A stretch of DNA of 29,203 nucleotides from a virus. Under the pieces are notes generated by a model. It saw only the letters and a list, made by a program, of their open reading frames with translations, was not told the origin of the DNA and did not search any database. The stretch is from the IMG/VR virus record IMGVR_UViG_3300025896_000139, positions 1 through 29,203 of that record; one strand, 5' to 3'. Every line of letters begins with the position of its first letter. Within the stretch, counting starts at the first letter, position 1. Positions 21,248 to 28,302 of this stretch are shown in pieces. The translations under genes and the position numbers were made by a program.

Positions 21248-21802
21248 ATGAACTATATTACAAGCGATATCCACTTTGGACATACTAACATTATGTCCTT
21301 TTGTCCCGTTTCACGAGCCTTCGGTGAAGGTGATGCTGTTAAGATGGATGAAGAAATCATTCGTCGTTGGAACTCTGTTGTTAGACCAGAAGACCATACC
21401 TACATCCTCGGTGACGTTGCATTCTGCAATGCTCAAAAGGCCGTGAGTCATCTTAAAAGACTTAATGGCTCAAAGACACTTATCGTTGGTAACCATGATA
21501 GCAAGCTCGTGAAGAACGAAGAATTCCGTGCTGAGTTTGTCAACATCTATGACTATCACACTATTCAAGTGAATGAAACTAAAGTCATTATGTTTCATTA
21601 CCCTATTGCTGAATGGGACCAAATGCATCGAGGCGCTGTGCACTTTCATGGACACCTTCATGGTGGCGTAAGCGGAATGGAAGCATATCGCTGTATTGAC
21701 GTTGGCATGGATAGCTATAACTGCTATCCTTGGCATTTAAACACTGCGATCGACCAAGCGCTTAAAGGCCGCATCAAAGGTCATCATCAGAAAGGTATCT
21801 AA
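21248..21802 (+). CDS. Calcineurin-like metallophosphoesterase
   Basis: The 184-aa protein has all metal-binding motifs of this family: SDIHFGH (6-12), GDVAF (55-59), GNHD (81-84), H117 in FHYP, and HGHLHG (134-139). The first motif starts at residue 6, so the ATG at 21248 must be the true start. Substrate is not set by sequence; phage members include protein phosphatases and RNA 2',3'-phosphatases. It is followed one base after its stop by a P-loop kinase, a pairing that recalls RNA end-healing enzymes. Its mRNA is predicted to be leaderless. Confidence 0.92.
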   Translation: MNYITSDIHFGHTNIMSFCPVSRAFGEGDAVKMDEEIIRRWNSVVRPEDHTYILGDVAFCNAQKAVSHLKRLNGSKTLIVGNHDSKLVKNEEFRAEFVNIYDYHTIQVNETKVIMFHYPIAEWDQMHRGAVHFHGHLHGGVSGMEAYRCIDVGMDSYNCYPWHLNTAIDQALKGRIKGHHQKGI

Positions 21803-21803
21803 T

Positions 21804-22268
21804 ATGCCAATATGCTATCAGTTAGTTGGAGTGCCGGGTGCAGGTAAGTCTACATGGGTTAAGAATCAAACTCACTTGCTAGGACTTACTATTGTGTCTA
21901 CTGATTATTGGGTTGAGCAATATGCAAAGAGCCAAGACATGACATATTCTGATGTGTTTGAGGTTGCAATGCCTTATGCTATAGAACAGATGTTAGAACA
22001 AGTTAGATTAGCATCAAAGTATAATCACAGCATAGTATGGGACCAGACTTCAACTACTATTGCAAGTCGTAAGAAAAAGTTCAATATGTTGCCTAACTAT
22101 GATCACCTTGCTGTGGTGTTTATTACACCACTTCGTAGCGAACTTGACGTCCGTCTAAGTGGTCGTCCAGGCAAACACGTTCCAAAGAATGTCGTAGACT
22201 CTATGATCGCAGGCTTTGAAATGCCAACGTTGCAAGAAGGATTTAAAGAAATCCTGATTGTACATTAA
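21804..22268 (+). CDS. P-loop kinase, polynucleotide-kinase-like
   Basis: The 154-aa protein has a P-loop GVPGAGKST (9-17), STDYW (32-36), and DQTSTTIASRKKK, the lid-like Arg/Lys pattern of 5'-polynucleotide kinases such as the N-terminal half of T4 PseT. It lacks the C-terminal phosphatase domain of PseT, and a separate metallophosphoesterase is encoded just upstream. The likely action is transfer of phosphate from ATP to a nucleic-acid or nucleotide 5'-OH. Another small-molecule substrate cannot be ruled out. Its final codons GTA CAT TAA lie inside the next promoter. Confidence 0.8.
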   Translation: MPICYQLVGVPGAGKSTWVKNQTHLLGLTIVSTDYWVEQYAKSQDMTYSDVFEVAMPYAIEQMLEQVRLASKYNHSIVWDQTSTTIASRKKKFNMLPNYDHLAVVFITPLRSELDVRLSGRPGKHVPKNVVDSMIAGFEMPTLQEGFKEILIVH

Positions 22269-22287
22269 ATCGTCTTTGTTTTATAAT
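22259..22287 (+). promoter_or_regulatory. Promoter of the TGTACA / TATAAT family
   Basis: TGTACA (22259-22264), TTAAATCGT at the start of a 17-bp spacer, and TATAAT (22282-22287). It overlaps the end of the kinase gene. Confidence 0.85.
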
Positions 22288-22305
22288 TGATTTTTAAGGT
22301 AACCT

Positions 22306-22533
22306 ATGCAAGGAGATAAACCAGTGGCAGCACTATTCAGAGCCAAGATTGAACCCCAGGACGTGATGACAATCACGAAATTTACAACTCTCAAGGAGGG
22401 ATGGATGATTAAGTCAGATTTTGATCAAAGCTTAGGATACGTTGCAGTCAAGGTATTTCCAACTGAAGCATCTGCTAAAGCATCGTCTGATGGAGTTACT
22501 CCAATTAAAGTGAAAGTAGAGTGGCAACTATGA
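22306..22533 (+). CDS. Hypothetical protein, 75 aa
   Basis: Unrecognised small protein, beta-rich in appearance (ALFRAKIEPQDVMTI, then IKVKVEWQL). Two starts compete. The ATG at 22306 has AAGG six bases upstream. A GTG at 22324 is preceded by a perfect AAGGAGAT (22310-22317) and would give a 69-aa protein beginning after KPV. The gene overlaps the next by ATGA. Confidence 0.7.
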   Translation: MQGDKPVAALFRAKIEPQDVMTITKFTTLKEGWMIKSDFDQSLGYVAVKVFPTEASAKASSDGVTPIKVKVEWQL

Positions 22534-22742
22534 ACATCGATTATAATGACTTTTATAGACTTCGTGTAGATGTCTATAAGAACGCAGAAGATTTATTTCA
22601 ACTTGTGTTAGAACGAGTAGACATCAATCAAGATCCTGCTGCTAAAGCATTCACCGAATCTAAGCAGGAATATTTCTTTAACAAACAACAACTGAAGGAC
22701 TTCGTTGAATATATCAATGAAGCAACACGTGATAACATCTAA
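22530..22742 (+). CDS. Hypothetical protein, 70 aa
   Basis: Unrecognised, acidic, helical protein (MNIDYNDFYRLRVDVYKNAE to QLKDFVEYINEATRDNI). The start is the ATG overlapping the preceding stop (ATGA). It overlaps the start of the next gene by about 26 bases. No motif is visible. Confidence 0.7.
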   Translation: MNIDYNDFYRLRVDVYKNAEDLFQLVLERVDINQDPAAKAFTESKQEYFFNKQQLKDFVEYINEATRDNI

Positions 22743-23061
22743 CTCTCCCATCGACTTCTCAAGTATCGCAACAGCATCTGGTGGTACTGATTCCTACACT
22801 AACACTCCTGAATTTAAGGACTGGCTTGTGAATCTTTTGTCTGATGGTAAACCAACTACCGTCACTTTCACAAAGAAAGATGGTACATTACGTGTTATGA
22901 AATGTACACGCAATCCTGAACTGATCCCCGTCGAGCATCAACCCTCAAGCGAATCTACTCGTAAAGCATCTACAACTAGTGTTACTGCCTTCGATGTGGA
23001 TAAACAAGAGTGGCGCTCATTCCTTCCTGAAAACATTACACACATTAATTATGAATTCTAA
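22717..23061 (+). CDS. WYL_2-like, Sm/SH3-barrel phage protein
   Basis: The protein contains the pattern typical of the phage WYL_2 (Sm-like SH3 barrel) family: VTFTKKDGTLRVMKCTRNPELIP, here broken by position as VTFTKKDGTLRVM at the core. It ends with TAFDVDKQEWRSFLPENITHI, seen as the DxxxxxWRSF motif. Such proteins are common in T4-like phages and are thought to bind nucleic acid or regulate expression, but without proof. The ATG at 22717 is used; a GTG at 22726 is also possible. About 114 aa. It overlaps both neighbours. Confidence 0.8.
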   Translation: MKQHVITSNSPIDFSSIATASGGTDSYTNTPEFKDWLVNLLSDGKPTTVTFTKKDGTLRVMKCTRNPELIPVEHQPSSESTRKASTTSVTAFDVDKQEWRSFLPENITHINYEF

Positions 23062-23239
23062 TCTTACCGCTATTGCTCTAATCGCACTTATTGTTGCCAT
23101 CGTTGTATTTGGGCCTTGGGTTACTATCTGGGCGCTGAACACTCTATTCCCTCTGTTGGCAATTCCATTTAATCTTGCAACATGGTTTGCAGTTATTTGG
23201 ATTGGTGCATTCTTTCAAGTTAAAGTGAAGACTAAATAA
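23051..23239 (+). CDS. Small conserved membrane protein, 62 aa
   Basis: Two hydrophobic segments (about 5-30 and 38-56) with FGPWVTIWALNTLF and a short basic end (KVKTK). A similar short protein with a GPWxTIWALNTLF core occurs in aquatic T4-like phages, from memory. Function is unknown. Its start lies inside the end of the WYL_2-like gene, and its stop overlaps the start of dsbA by one base (TAATG). Confidence 0.8.
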   Translation: MNSNLTAIALIALIVAIVVFGPWVTIWALNTLFPLLAIPFNLATWFAVIWIGAFFQVKVKTK

Positions 23240-23502
23240 TGACACAAATTTCTAGCCCCGCAGATCGCGTTAAGATCAAGAAGATGCTTGGAGAGATCTC
23301 CGACTCGTACACTCGTATGGCTGCTGAACGCGACCTCATCAAGGAGACCATCAAGGAGATGGCCGATGACTTTGAGCTTCCAAAGCGTACGCTCAATAAG
23401 ATGGCAAAGACCTATTACAAGCAGTCTTTCTTCAAGGACAGCGCTGATCATGAAGAGTTCGAAAGCCTGTATCAGACCATCGTAGAGCTAAAAACTCCTT
23501 AA
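23239..23502 (+). CDS. dsbA: DsbA-like double-stranded-DNA-binding late transcription protein
   Basis: At 87 aa it matches the length of T4 DsbA (89 aa) and shares its helical pattern: ERDLIKETIKEMADDFELPKR, given here as ERDLIKETIKEM then FELPKRTLNKMAKTYYKQ, and a C-terminal EEFESLYQTIV. T4 DsbA binds DNA near late promoters and helps late transcription. In T4 it lies next to rnh; here rnh is one gene away, which supports the call. This is unrelated to the disulphide enzyme DsbA. It overlaps the preceding gene by one base. Confidence 0.75.
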   Translation: MTQISSPADRVKIKKMLGEISDSYTRMAAERDLIKETIKEMADDFELPKRTLNKMAKTYYKQSFFKDSADHEEFESLYQTIVELKTP

Positions 23503-23520
23503 AAATGCTGCGCATAGCTA

Positions 23521-23549
23521 TGTACTTTAATTCGTTTATGGTATATAAT
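23521..23549 (+). promoter_or_regulatory. Promoter of the TGTACA / TATAAT family for the rnh operon
   Basis: TGTACT (23521-23526), TTAATTCGT at the start of a 17-bp spacer, and TATAAT (23544-23549). A GGAG ribosome binding site follows before the ATG at 23574. Confidence 0.85.
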
Positions 23550-23573
23550 AGATCATAATCTGGAGAAAAGTAC

Positions 23574-24812
23574 ATGGCTACTACAAAAGCAAAACCCGTT
23601 AAAGAAGTAAAAGTGGCATCTGTCGTGCCCGTAGCGCCTATTGTCAAGGCAGCACCAAAGGAAGTGAAAATGCTTCCAAGCGAAAAGCGAGCTCTCAAGC
23701 GCCGTGAAGTCGCAGCAAAAGCCGAGCAAGTCTTTGGTACTGGCAAAGGCAGTGCCGAACCTAAGATCAATCCTATGACATATACGATTGATCTTATGCA
23801 TGCATTGAATTATTACAATGCAGCATATGATAGCAAAGACAAGCGTAAGTGGGTGATGGCCTATGTTGGCAAAGCACACGCCAATGATTTCGATGCTCTG
23901 TCTGACTATCACTTCAATTCTGTCGGCACAATCATCCGTATGAAAATGCGTGATGTATTCCTTGAGCCTAAAGAACTTGAATTCATCGAAACTAAATTGC
24001 AAGAACTTCGCGAATTGTCTGCATCAGGCGGCATCAGCACTTCATCGCTTAAAGGTGGTCCTAAGGTCAAAGTCGATAAGCCAGTCGTATCGATCCAAGA
24101 TCGTGTTGCAGAAAGTGCATCTAAACACATCGGTGAAATCAATGGTATGATTGATGAGTTCATCCTCAATGATACTGAACTCGATGTAGCATCATATCTT
24201 ACGAGTAATGATGTTAGCCCAGCAGTGAGTAAGCTTATTCCACCTGCATTCACTCGAATGATCGCTGAACTTAAAGAAGCAATCAAAGGTGAAGATAAGG
24301 AATTGGTTGAAGGCTATTCATTCCTTAAGAAAATCAAGCTTAAGAAACTTCTAAAGTCTTATGAAAGCATTGCCGATGCATGCAGTCAACAAGTTGTTAG
24401 CGCTAAAGCAATTAAGAAGCCCACAGTTCGAGTGATCAAAGAAAAGCCTGCATCAGTGATTGCTAATAAAGTTAAGTTCATGCGTGAATTCCCTGAGCTT
24501 GGTTTGAAATCGGTCATGCCAGCGACAATCGTTGGTGCATCCGAAGCATGGATTTACAACACTAAGTACAAGAAGATTCAAGTCTATCGTTCACTTGGTA
24601 ATGACAAGCTTTCCATCAAAGGTACCACCATCATTAACTATGAAGTAGCATCCTCTGATTCAAAGACTGTTCGTAAACCTGAAACTGTTAAGCTCTTTGC
24701 AGCAATGGCTAAAAAGACTATCGCAGCAGAGTATAAAGCTCTAACCACTAAGGTTGCAGCTGTTAACGGTCGTATCAATGAAGATTCTATTATTCTTAAG
24801 GTGTTCGCATGA
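23574..24812 (+). CDS. Conserved phage hypothetical, 412 aa
   Basis: No function is recognised. The N-terminal 50 residues are low-complexity, basic and Ala/Pro/Val-rich (a flexible tail). Residues about 66-140 form a helical domain (MTYTIDLMHALNYYNAAYDSKDKRKWVMAYV-like, core YYNAAYDSKDKRKW). The C-terminal part (about 300-412) is a beta-rich domain with FPELGLKSVMPATIVGA, EAWIYNTKYKKIQVY and LSIKGTTIINYE, which I recall in other aquatic T4-like phages. Its place between dsbA and rnh, and the shared ATGA junction with rnh, suggest a role in replication or transcription. Confidence 0.85.
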   Translation: MATTKAKPVKEVKVASVVPVAPIVKAAPKEVKMLPSEKRALKRREVAAKAEQVFGTGKGSAEPKINPMTYTIDLMHALNYYNAAYDSKDKRKWVMAYVGKAHANDFDALSDYHFNSVGTIIRMKMRDVFLEPKELEFIETKLQELRELSASGGISTSSLKGGPKVKVDKPVVSIQDRVAESASKHIGEINGMIDEFILNDTELDVASYLTSNDVSPAVSKLIPPAFTRMIAELKEAIKGEDKELVEGYSFLKKIKLKKLLKSYESIADACSQQVVSAKAIKKPTVRVIKEKPASVIANKVKFMREFPELGLKSVMPATIVGASEAWIYNTKYKKIQVYRSLGNDKLSIKGTTIINYEVASSDSKTVRKPETVKLFAAMAKKTIAAEYKALTTKVAAVNGRINEDSIILKVFA

Positions 24813-25675
24813 TTTTAATTGATTATTCAGCAGTCTGTGTTGCAGCAATTCTTGCTTTCTCTGCTGATCTTAAACGTGGTTCTGAGAACGAAAAGAAAGA
24901 TCTCATTCGCCATGTAGCACTGTCCTCTATTCGTTCTTATAAAAAGAAGTATGGCAAGGAATTCGGCGAAATCGTTATTGCGTGTGATGGTCGTCATTAC
25001 TGGCGCCGTGAAGTGTTTCAATACTACAAAGGCAATCGTAAGAAAGCACGTGAAGCATCTGACATTGATTGGAGTTTGATCTTCAATACGTTGTCTGAGA
25101 TTCGTGATGATCTCGTTGCTCACTTTCCGTATAAGGTAATCCATATCGATCGTGCCGAAGGCGATGATGTCATTGCTGTGATCACTGAGTCTACCCAAGA
25201 ATTTGGTCAGTTTGAACCAGTGATGATCGTATCATCTGACAATGACTTCGTTCAGTTGCAGGAATATGATAACGTAAAGCAATTTAGTCCTATGACTAAG
25301 AAATTAATTGCAGTAAATAAGAAGCAACTTCATGAGAAGCTTATCACTCACGTAGTGAAAGCCGGCGACGATGGTATTCCTAACATCCTATCTGCTGACG
25401 ATGTCTTTATGACTGGAACTCGTCAGACTTCTGTAAGTGCTAAACGTCTCGCTGAGTTTATTGAAATTGGTATCGATGCATGCCGCAATGATCTTGAGCG
25501 TGCTCGTTGGCAGCGCAATTATGTTATGACTAGTTTCAAATGTATTCCTGAAGACATTAAGGAATCCATCCTCACCGCATACGCCGTCAAAGCTACAGGT
25601 GATAAGAACTCGATCATGAATTATCTTATTAAAAACAAGTGCCGACAACTGTTGGACACAATAGAGGACTTTTAA
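24809..25675 (+). CDS. rnh: T4-type RNase H (5'-3' exonuclease, FEN-like)
   Basis: The enzyme removes RNA primers and flaps during lagging-strand synthesis. Visible motifs are D5 near the N-terminus, ACDGRHYWRRE with D60, the positively charged YYKGNRKKAR (72-81), EGDD (117-120), SSDNDF (142-147) and KAGDDGIPNI. All are typical of T4 RNase H and FEN/PIN-type nucleases. At 288 aa it is close to T4 RNase H (305 aa). It overlaps the preceding gene by ATGA and the next by one base. It presumably works with the DNA ligase encoded 0.7 kb downstream. Confidence 0.94.
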   Translation: MILIDYSAVCVAAILAFSADLKRGSENEKKDLIRHVALSSIRSYKKKYGKEFGEIVIACDGRHYWRREVFQYYKGNRKKAREASDIDWSLIFNTLSEIRDDLVAHFPYKVIHIDRAEGDDVIAVITESTQEFGQFEPVMIVSSDNDFVQLQEYDNVKQFSPMTKKLIAVNKKQLHEKLITHVVKAGDDGIPNILSADDVFMTGTRQTSVSAKRLAEFIEIGIDACRNDLERARWQRNYVMTSFKCIPEDIKESILTAYAVKATGDKNSIMNYLIKNKCRQLLDTIEDF

Positions 25676-26124
25676 TGTTTAAACACATTCCCGAAATTCT
25701 TGAAGAGTGTAACAAAGACGTAACTCTTTTTGCGAATTATAAAAACAATGCAGGTCTAAAGTTTATCTTTGAGCACGCATTCATTCCTGAAAAGAAGTTC
25801 ATCTTGCCTGAAGGAGAGCCTCCATTCAAACCGGATTCAGCTCCTATTGGTATGACTCCGTGTAACTTCACCCAGGAAACTAAGAAGCTATATGTGTTCA
25901 CTGCAGCACGTTCGGATCTCAAAGCTCTACGCCGTGAGACACTCTTCATCCAATTACTTGAAAATATTCACCCATCTGAAGCAAAAGTTTTACTTGCTGT
26001 AAAAGACCAGAAGCTAAATAAGCTATATAAGAATATCACTGCAAAGGTTGCAGCGGAATATGGTTTCATTACTCTACCAGTAAAGCAAAAACAAGATGGG
26101 GAATCAACACCAAAAAAATCTTAA
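25675..26124 (+). CDS. Conserved T4-like phage hypothetical, DUF6433-like
   Basis: The start is the ATG overlapping the rnh stop (TAATG), giving 149 aa. The protein has the pattern I recall for DUF6433 proteins of aquatic T4-like phages: LKFIFEHAF, LPEGEPPF, KLYVFTAA, LRRETLFIQLLENIHPSEAK and LYKNITAKVAAEYGF. Function is unknown, but the family is usually found among replication genes, as here. The stop lies inside the next gene. Confidence 0.8.
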   Translation: MFKHIPEILEECNKDVTLFANYKNNAGLKFIFEHAFIPEKKFILPEGEPPFKPDSAPIGMTPCNFTQETKKLYVFTAARSDLKALRRETLFIQLLENIHPSEAKVLLAVKDQKLNKLYKNITAKVAAEYGFITLPVKQKQDGESTPKKS

Positions 26125-26305
26125 AGTCATTCTTTCGAAACCGCAAAGGGAACTCGCTGAATGGCTGGCAGATCTACCCGACGATGAAATCGTCTACATT
26201 GATTGGCTTCTTGAGGAAGCTGAAACTGCGTTGGACGAAATTCTTCTAGACCACGTTGGGTTAGAAGAAGCCAACGCAATCATTAAAGAAATTCAAGCAC
26301 TTTAG
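26096..26305 (+). CDS. Hypothetical protein, 69 aa
   Basis: Unrecognised acidic helical protein (QRELAEWLADLPDDEIVYID, then WLLEEAETALDEILLDHV). It starts inside the end of the DUF6433-like gene, and its TAG stop lies three bases before the next promoter. No motif is visible. Confidence 0.65.
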   Translation: MGNQHQKNLKVILSKPQRELAEWLADLPDDEIVYIDWLLEEAETALDEILLDHVGLEEANAIIKEIQAL

Positions 26306-26308
26306 CGG

Positions 26309-26337
26309 TGTACATTAATTCGTCATCGTGATATAAT
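26309..26337 (+). promoter_or_regulatory. Promoter of the TGTACA / TATAAT family for DNA ligase
   Basis: TGTACA (26309-26314), TTAATTCGT at the start of a 17-bp spacer, and TATAAT (26332-26337). Six bases separate the -10 box from the ligase ATG. Confidence 0.88.
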
Positions 26338-26343
26338 AATCTT

Positions 26344-27630
26344 ATGATATTACAAATCCTTAATGAATTAGCCGCTACTTCCTCTCGCCTTGAGAAGGAA
26401 GCGATCATCAAACGTGAGAAGGACAACATGCTTTTGAAGCGTGTTTACTTTCTTGCGTATGATCCGTTCACACAATTTTACCAACGTAAGATCCCCGAGT
26501 ACACACCTAACAAAGGTGAAGGTATCTCTCTGGAGTTTGCAATGGATTCTATTGGAGATCTATCTAAGCGAATCGTCACTGGCAACGCTGGCATTGCTCA
26601 CTTGAAGTCTAACCTTGAAGCACTGAACATTAATGATGCTCTCGTTCTTGAGCGTATCATCGGTAAAGACCTCAAGTGCGGTGCTTCTGATTCAACGGCT
26701 AACAAAATCTGGCCAGGTCTTGTTCATGACTATCCATGTATGCTTGCAGCAGGGTATGATGAGAAGCTTGTAGCTAAGATGCATTGGCCTGCGATGGCTC
26801 AGTTAAAGATGGACGGTATGCGCTTCAACGCTATCGTTAAGGATGGCAAGTGTGAGTTCCGTACTCGTAATGGCAAAGAAGTAAACTTGCTTGGTAACCT
26901 TGAGACTGAATTCATCGCTCTTGCAAAAGGCGAGAGCACAGTCTTCGATGGTGAGTTAGTTGTACTTAGTGAAGATGGAATGTCTTACCTCGATCGTCAG
27001 ACTGGTAATGGCATCCTAAATAAAGCAGTCAAGGGTACTATTACACCTAAAGACGCCAACCAAGTAAGTGCAACATTGTGGGACTTAATTCCGTATGACG
27101 ACTTTCAAAATAGCATTTCAAAGCATGCTTATAAAAATCGCTTTGCACTTCTTGAGGCTATGCATTTGGATAGCGGCAAGATTCGGATCGTCTCTAACCA
27201 GGTTGTCGCGAATCTTGAGGAAGCAAGAACTCTCTTTGAACGTTACCTTGCTGAAGGTCAAGAAGGGATTATCCTAAAGGATCCAATGGGTCTATGGGAG
27301 AACAAACGTTCTCGTGGTCAGATCAAGTTCAAAGGTGAACTCGAGTGTGATCTAAAGATCGTTGGTATCCAAGAAGGAACTGGCAAGTACGTTGGCATGG
27401 TGGGTGCATACATCTGCGAGTCAGAAGATGGTATCCTTAAGGTTGACGTAGGCTCAGGCTTCAAAGATCATCAACGTACTATTGATCAGAGCGTCATCGG
27501 TAAGGTGATTGCTGTGAAGTACAACGCACGCATTAAGAATCGTCAAGGTGGAGACTCCCTCTTCCTTCCTATCTTCTTAGAAGTACGTGAAGATAAAATA
27601 GTTGCAGATAATGCAAATAAAATCCAATAA
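26344..27630 (+). CDS. ATP-dependent DNA ligase, T4 gp30-like
   Basis: The 428-aa enzyme seals nicks after primer removal. Motif I is K155-M-D-G, with K155 the AMP-acceptor. FDGELVV is motif III, EGIILKD motif IV and the IKFKGELECDLKIVG region motif V. The N-terminus MILQILNELA aligns with T4 gp30 (MILKILNEIA) from residue 1, so the start is secure. KDLKCGAS and KIWPGL also match gp30. It is about 60 residues shorter than gp30 (487 aa). With the -10 box six bases upstream and no Shine-Dalgarno site, its mRNA should be leaderless. Confidence 0.96.
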   Translation: MILQILNELAATSSRLEKEAIIKREKDNMLLKRVYFLAYDPFTQFYQRKIPEYTPNKGEGISLEFAMDSIGDLSKRIVTGNAGIAHLKSNLEALNINDALVLERIIGKDLKCGASDSTANKIWPGLVHDYPCMLAAGYDEKLVAKMHWPAMAQLKMDGMRFNAIVKDGKCEFRTRNGKEVNLLGNLETEFIALAKGESTVFDGELVVLSEDGMSYLDRQTGNGILNKAVKGTITPKDANQVSATLWDLIPYDDFQNSISKHAYKNRFALLEAMHLDSGKIRIVSNQVVANLEEARTLFERYLAEGQEGIILKDPMGLWENKRSRGQIKFKGELECDLKIVGIQEGTGKYVGMVGAYICESEDGILKVDVGSGFKDHQRTIDQSVIGKVIAVKYNARIKNRQGGDSLFLPIFLEVREDKIVADNANKIQ

Positions 27631-27647
27631 TGCGTTTGAAACGTATA

Positions 27648-27655
27648 TATAAGTA
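27648..27655 (+). promoter_or_regulatory. Possible T4-like late promoter (TATAAGTA)
   Basis: TATAAGTA differs by one base from the T4 late consensus TATAAATA. It lies about 20 bases before the short frame at 27674, which has an AAAGAG ribosome binding site. Its use as a promoter is inferred. Confidence 0.4.
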
Positions 27656-27673
27656 ATACAACAAAAGAGTAAC

Positions 27674-27772
27674 ATGTCTTCATCTCTCATTTCCTATTGC
27701 GCTACGATACTTAATGGTCTAAATGATCAGAGTATTGCGCGTCCGTTTACATCAGAAGGATGGAGCGGCTAG
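27674..27772 (+). CDS. Short frame, possible 32-aa leader peptide
   Basis: An ATG with an upstream AAAGAG opens 32 codons (MSSSLISYCATILNGLNDQ, ending WSG). It lies between DNA ligase and the tRNA region, behind a possible late promoter. No family is recognised. Its TAG stop forms the beginning of a sequence that can pair with the following terminator stem, so it may be a regulatory leader rather than a functional protein. Confidence 0.4.
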   Translation: MSSSLISYCATILNGLNDQSIARPFTSEGWSG

Positions 27773-27802
27773 GGCTTAGAGGTAGATTACACACATACAC
27801 TC

Positions 27803-27834
27803 AAAGCCCTAATGTAAAAGTTAGGGCTTTTTTA
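27803..27834 (+). terminator. Rho-independent terminator with possible competing hairpin
   Basis: AAAGCCCTAA (27803-27812) pairs perfectly with TTAGGGCTTT (27821-27830), followed by TTT. The same 5' arm can instead pair with TAGGGCTT at 27770-27777, which would prevent the terminator. Confidence 0.85.
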
Positions 27835-27843
27835 CTTTTATGG

Positions 27844-27872
27844 TGTACATTAAATCGTTGGTGTGATACAAT
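27844..27872 (+). promoter_or_regulatory. Promoter of the TGTACA / TATAAT family for the tRNA cluster
   Basis: TGTACA (27844-27849), TTAAATCGT at the start of a 17-bp spacer, and TACAAT (27867-27872). It stands 65 bases before the first tRNA. The gap 27873-27937 holds only an AT-rich leader. Confidence 0.8.
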
Positions 27873-27937
27873 ACATCTATCAACTGGTTAATCTTAATCA
27901 GTACAGAATTTCTTTAACAATTCAGGTTTCTTTATGT

Positions 27938-28013
27938 AGGGGAGTAGCCTAGTGGCCTAAGGCAACGGTCTTTGAAATCGTCATCGTTGGTTCGAATCCA
28001 ACCTCCTCTGCCA
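27938..28013 (+). tRNA. tRNA-Gln (anticodon TTG)
   Basis: A full 76-nt cloverleaf: acceptor AGGGGAG with CTCCTCT, D arm GCC/GGC, anticodon stem ACGGT/ATCGT with loop CTTTGAA (anticodon TTG), T arm GTTGG TTCGAAT CCAAC, discriminator G and encoded CCA. It would read CAA codons, which are common in the genes here. Confidence 0.93.
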
Positions 28014-28093
28014 TCATATAAAAGCGCATTAGTTCTTAGGGTTGTTCCGAAGATAATTATCTCCAGTGGAGTCCTAGTGTGTTCCTATATGAT
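28013..28093 (+). ncRNA. Candidate structured RNA between tRNA-Gln and tRNA-Ser
   Basis: ATCATATA (28013-28020) is perfectly complementary to TATATGAT (28086-28093). After a symmetric 3x3 internal loop, GCGCATTAG (28024-28032) pairs with CTAGTGTGT (28074-28082) as nine contiguous pairs including G-U. Inside are small hairpins such as CTCC/GGAG (28061-28071). It has no T-arm and no CCA, so it is not a tRNA I can recognise. Confidence 0.45.
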
Positions 28094-28098
28094 TTTAT

Positions 28099-28188
28099 GG
28101 AACGGTCCTATAATGGTATTAGAGCAGATTGCTAATCTGTCGCTCGGCGTAATCCGGGTTCTCGGTTCGAGTCCGAGTCGTTCCGCCA
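28099..28188 (+). tRNA. tRNA-Ser (anticodon GCT)
   Basis: A 90-nt class II tRNA: acceptor GGAACGG with TCGTTCC, anticodon stem GCAGA/TCTGT with loop TTGCTAA (anticodon GCT), a long variable arm, T arm CTCGG TTCGAGT CCGAG, discriminator G and encoded CCA. It would read AGC/AGU codons. Confidence 0.93.
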
Positions 28189-28195
28189 AACACGT

Positions 28196-28272
28196 GCGTT
28201 GGTAGCTTAGTGGCCTAAAGCAGGGTACTCATAATGCCTTGATCGAGGGTTCGACTCCCTCTCAACGCACCA
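28196..28272 (+). tRNA. tRNA-Met-like (anticodon CAT)
   Basis: A 77-nt cloverleaf: acceptor GCGTTGG with TCAACGC, D arm GCTT/AAGC, anticodon stem GGGTA/TGCCT with loop CTCATAA (anticodon CAT), T arm GAGGG TTCGACT CCCTC, discriminator A and encoded CCA. The paired first position argues against an initiator. It could be elongator Met, or Ile2 if the C is changed to lysidine. Confidence 0.9.
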
Positions 28273-28302
28273 ATTTTTATGGAGATTAAGTAAGGAGTTA
28301 TT

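Noticed and set aside
23239-23502. DsbA as a disulphide oxidoreductase
   Set aside because: There is no CxxC motif or signal peptide. The name refers to the T4 DNA-binding protein.
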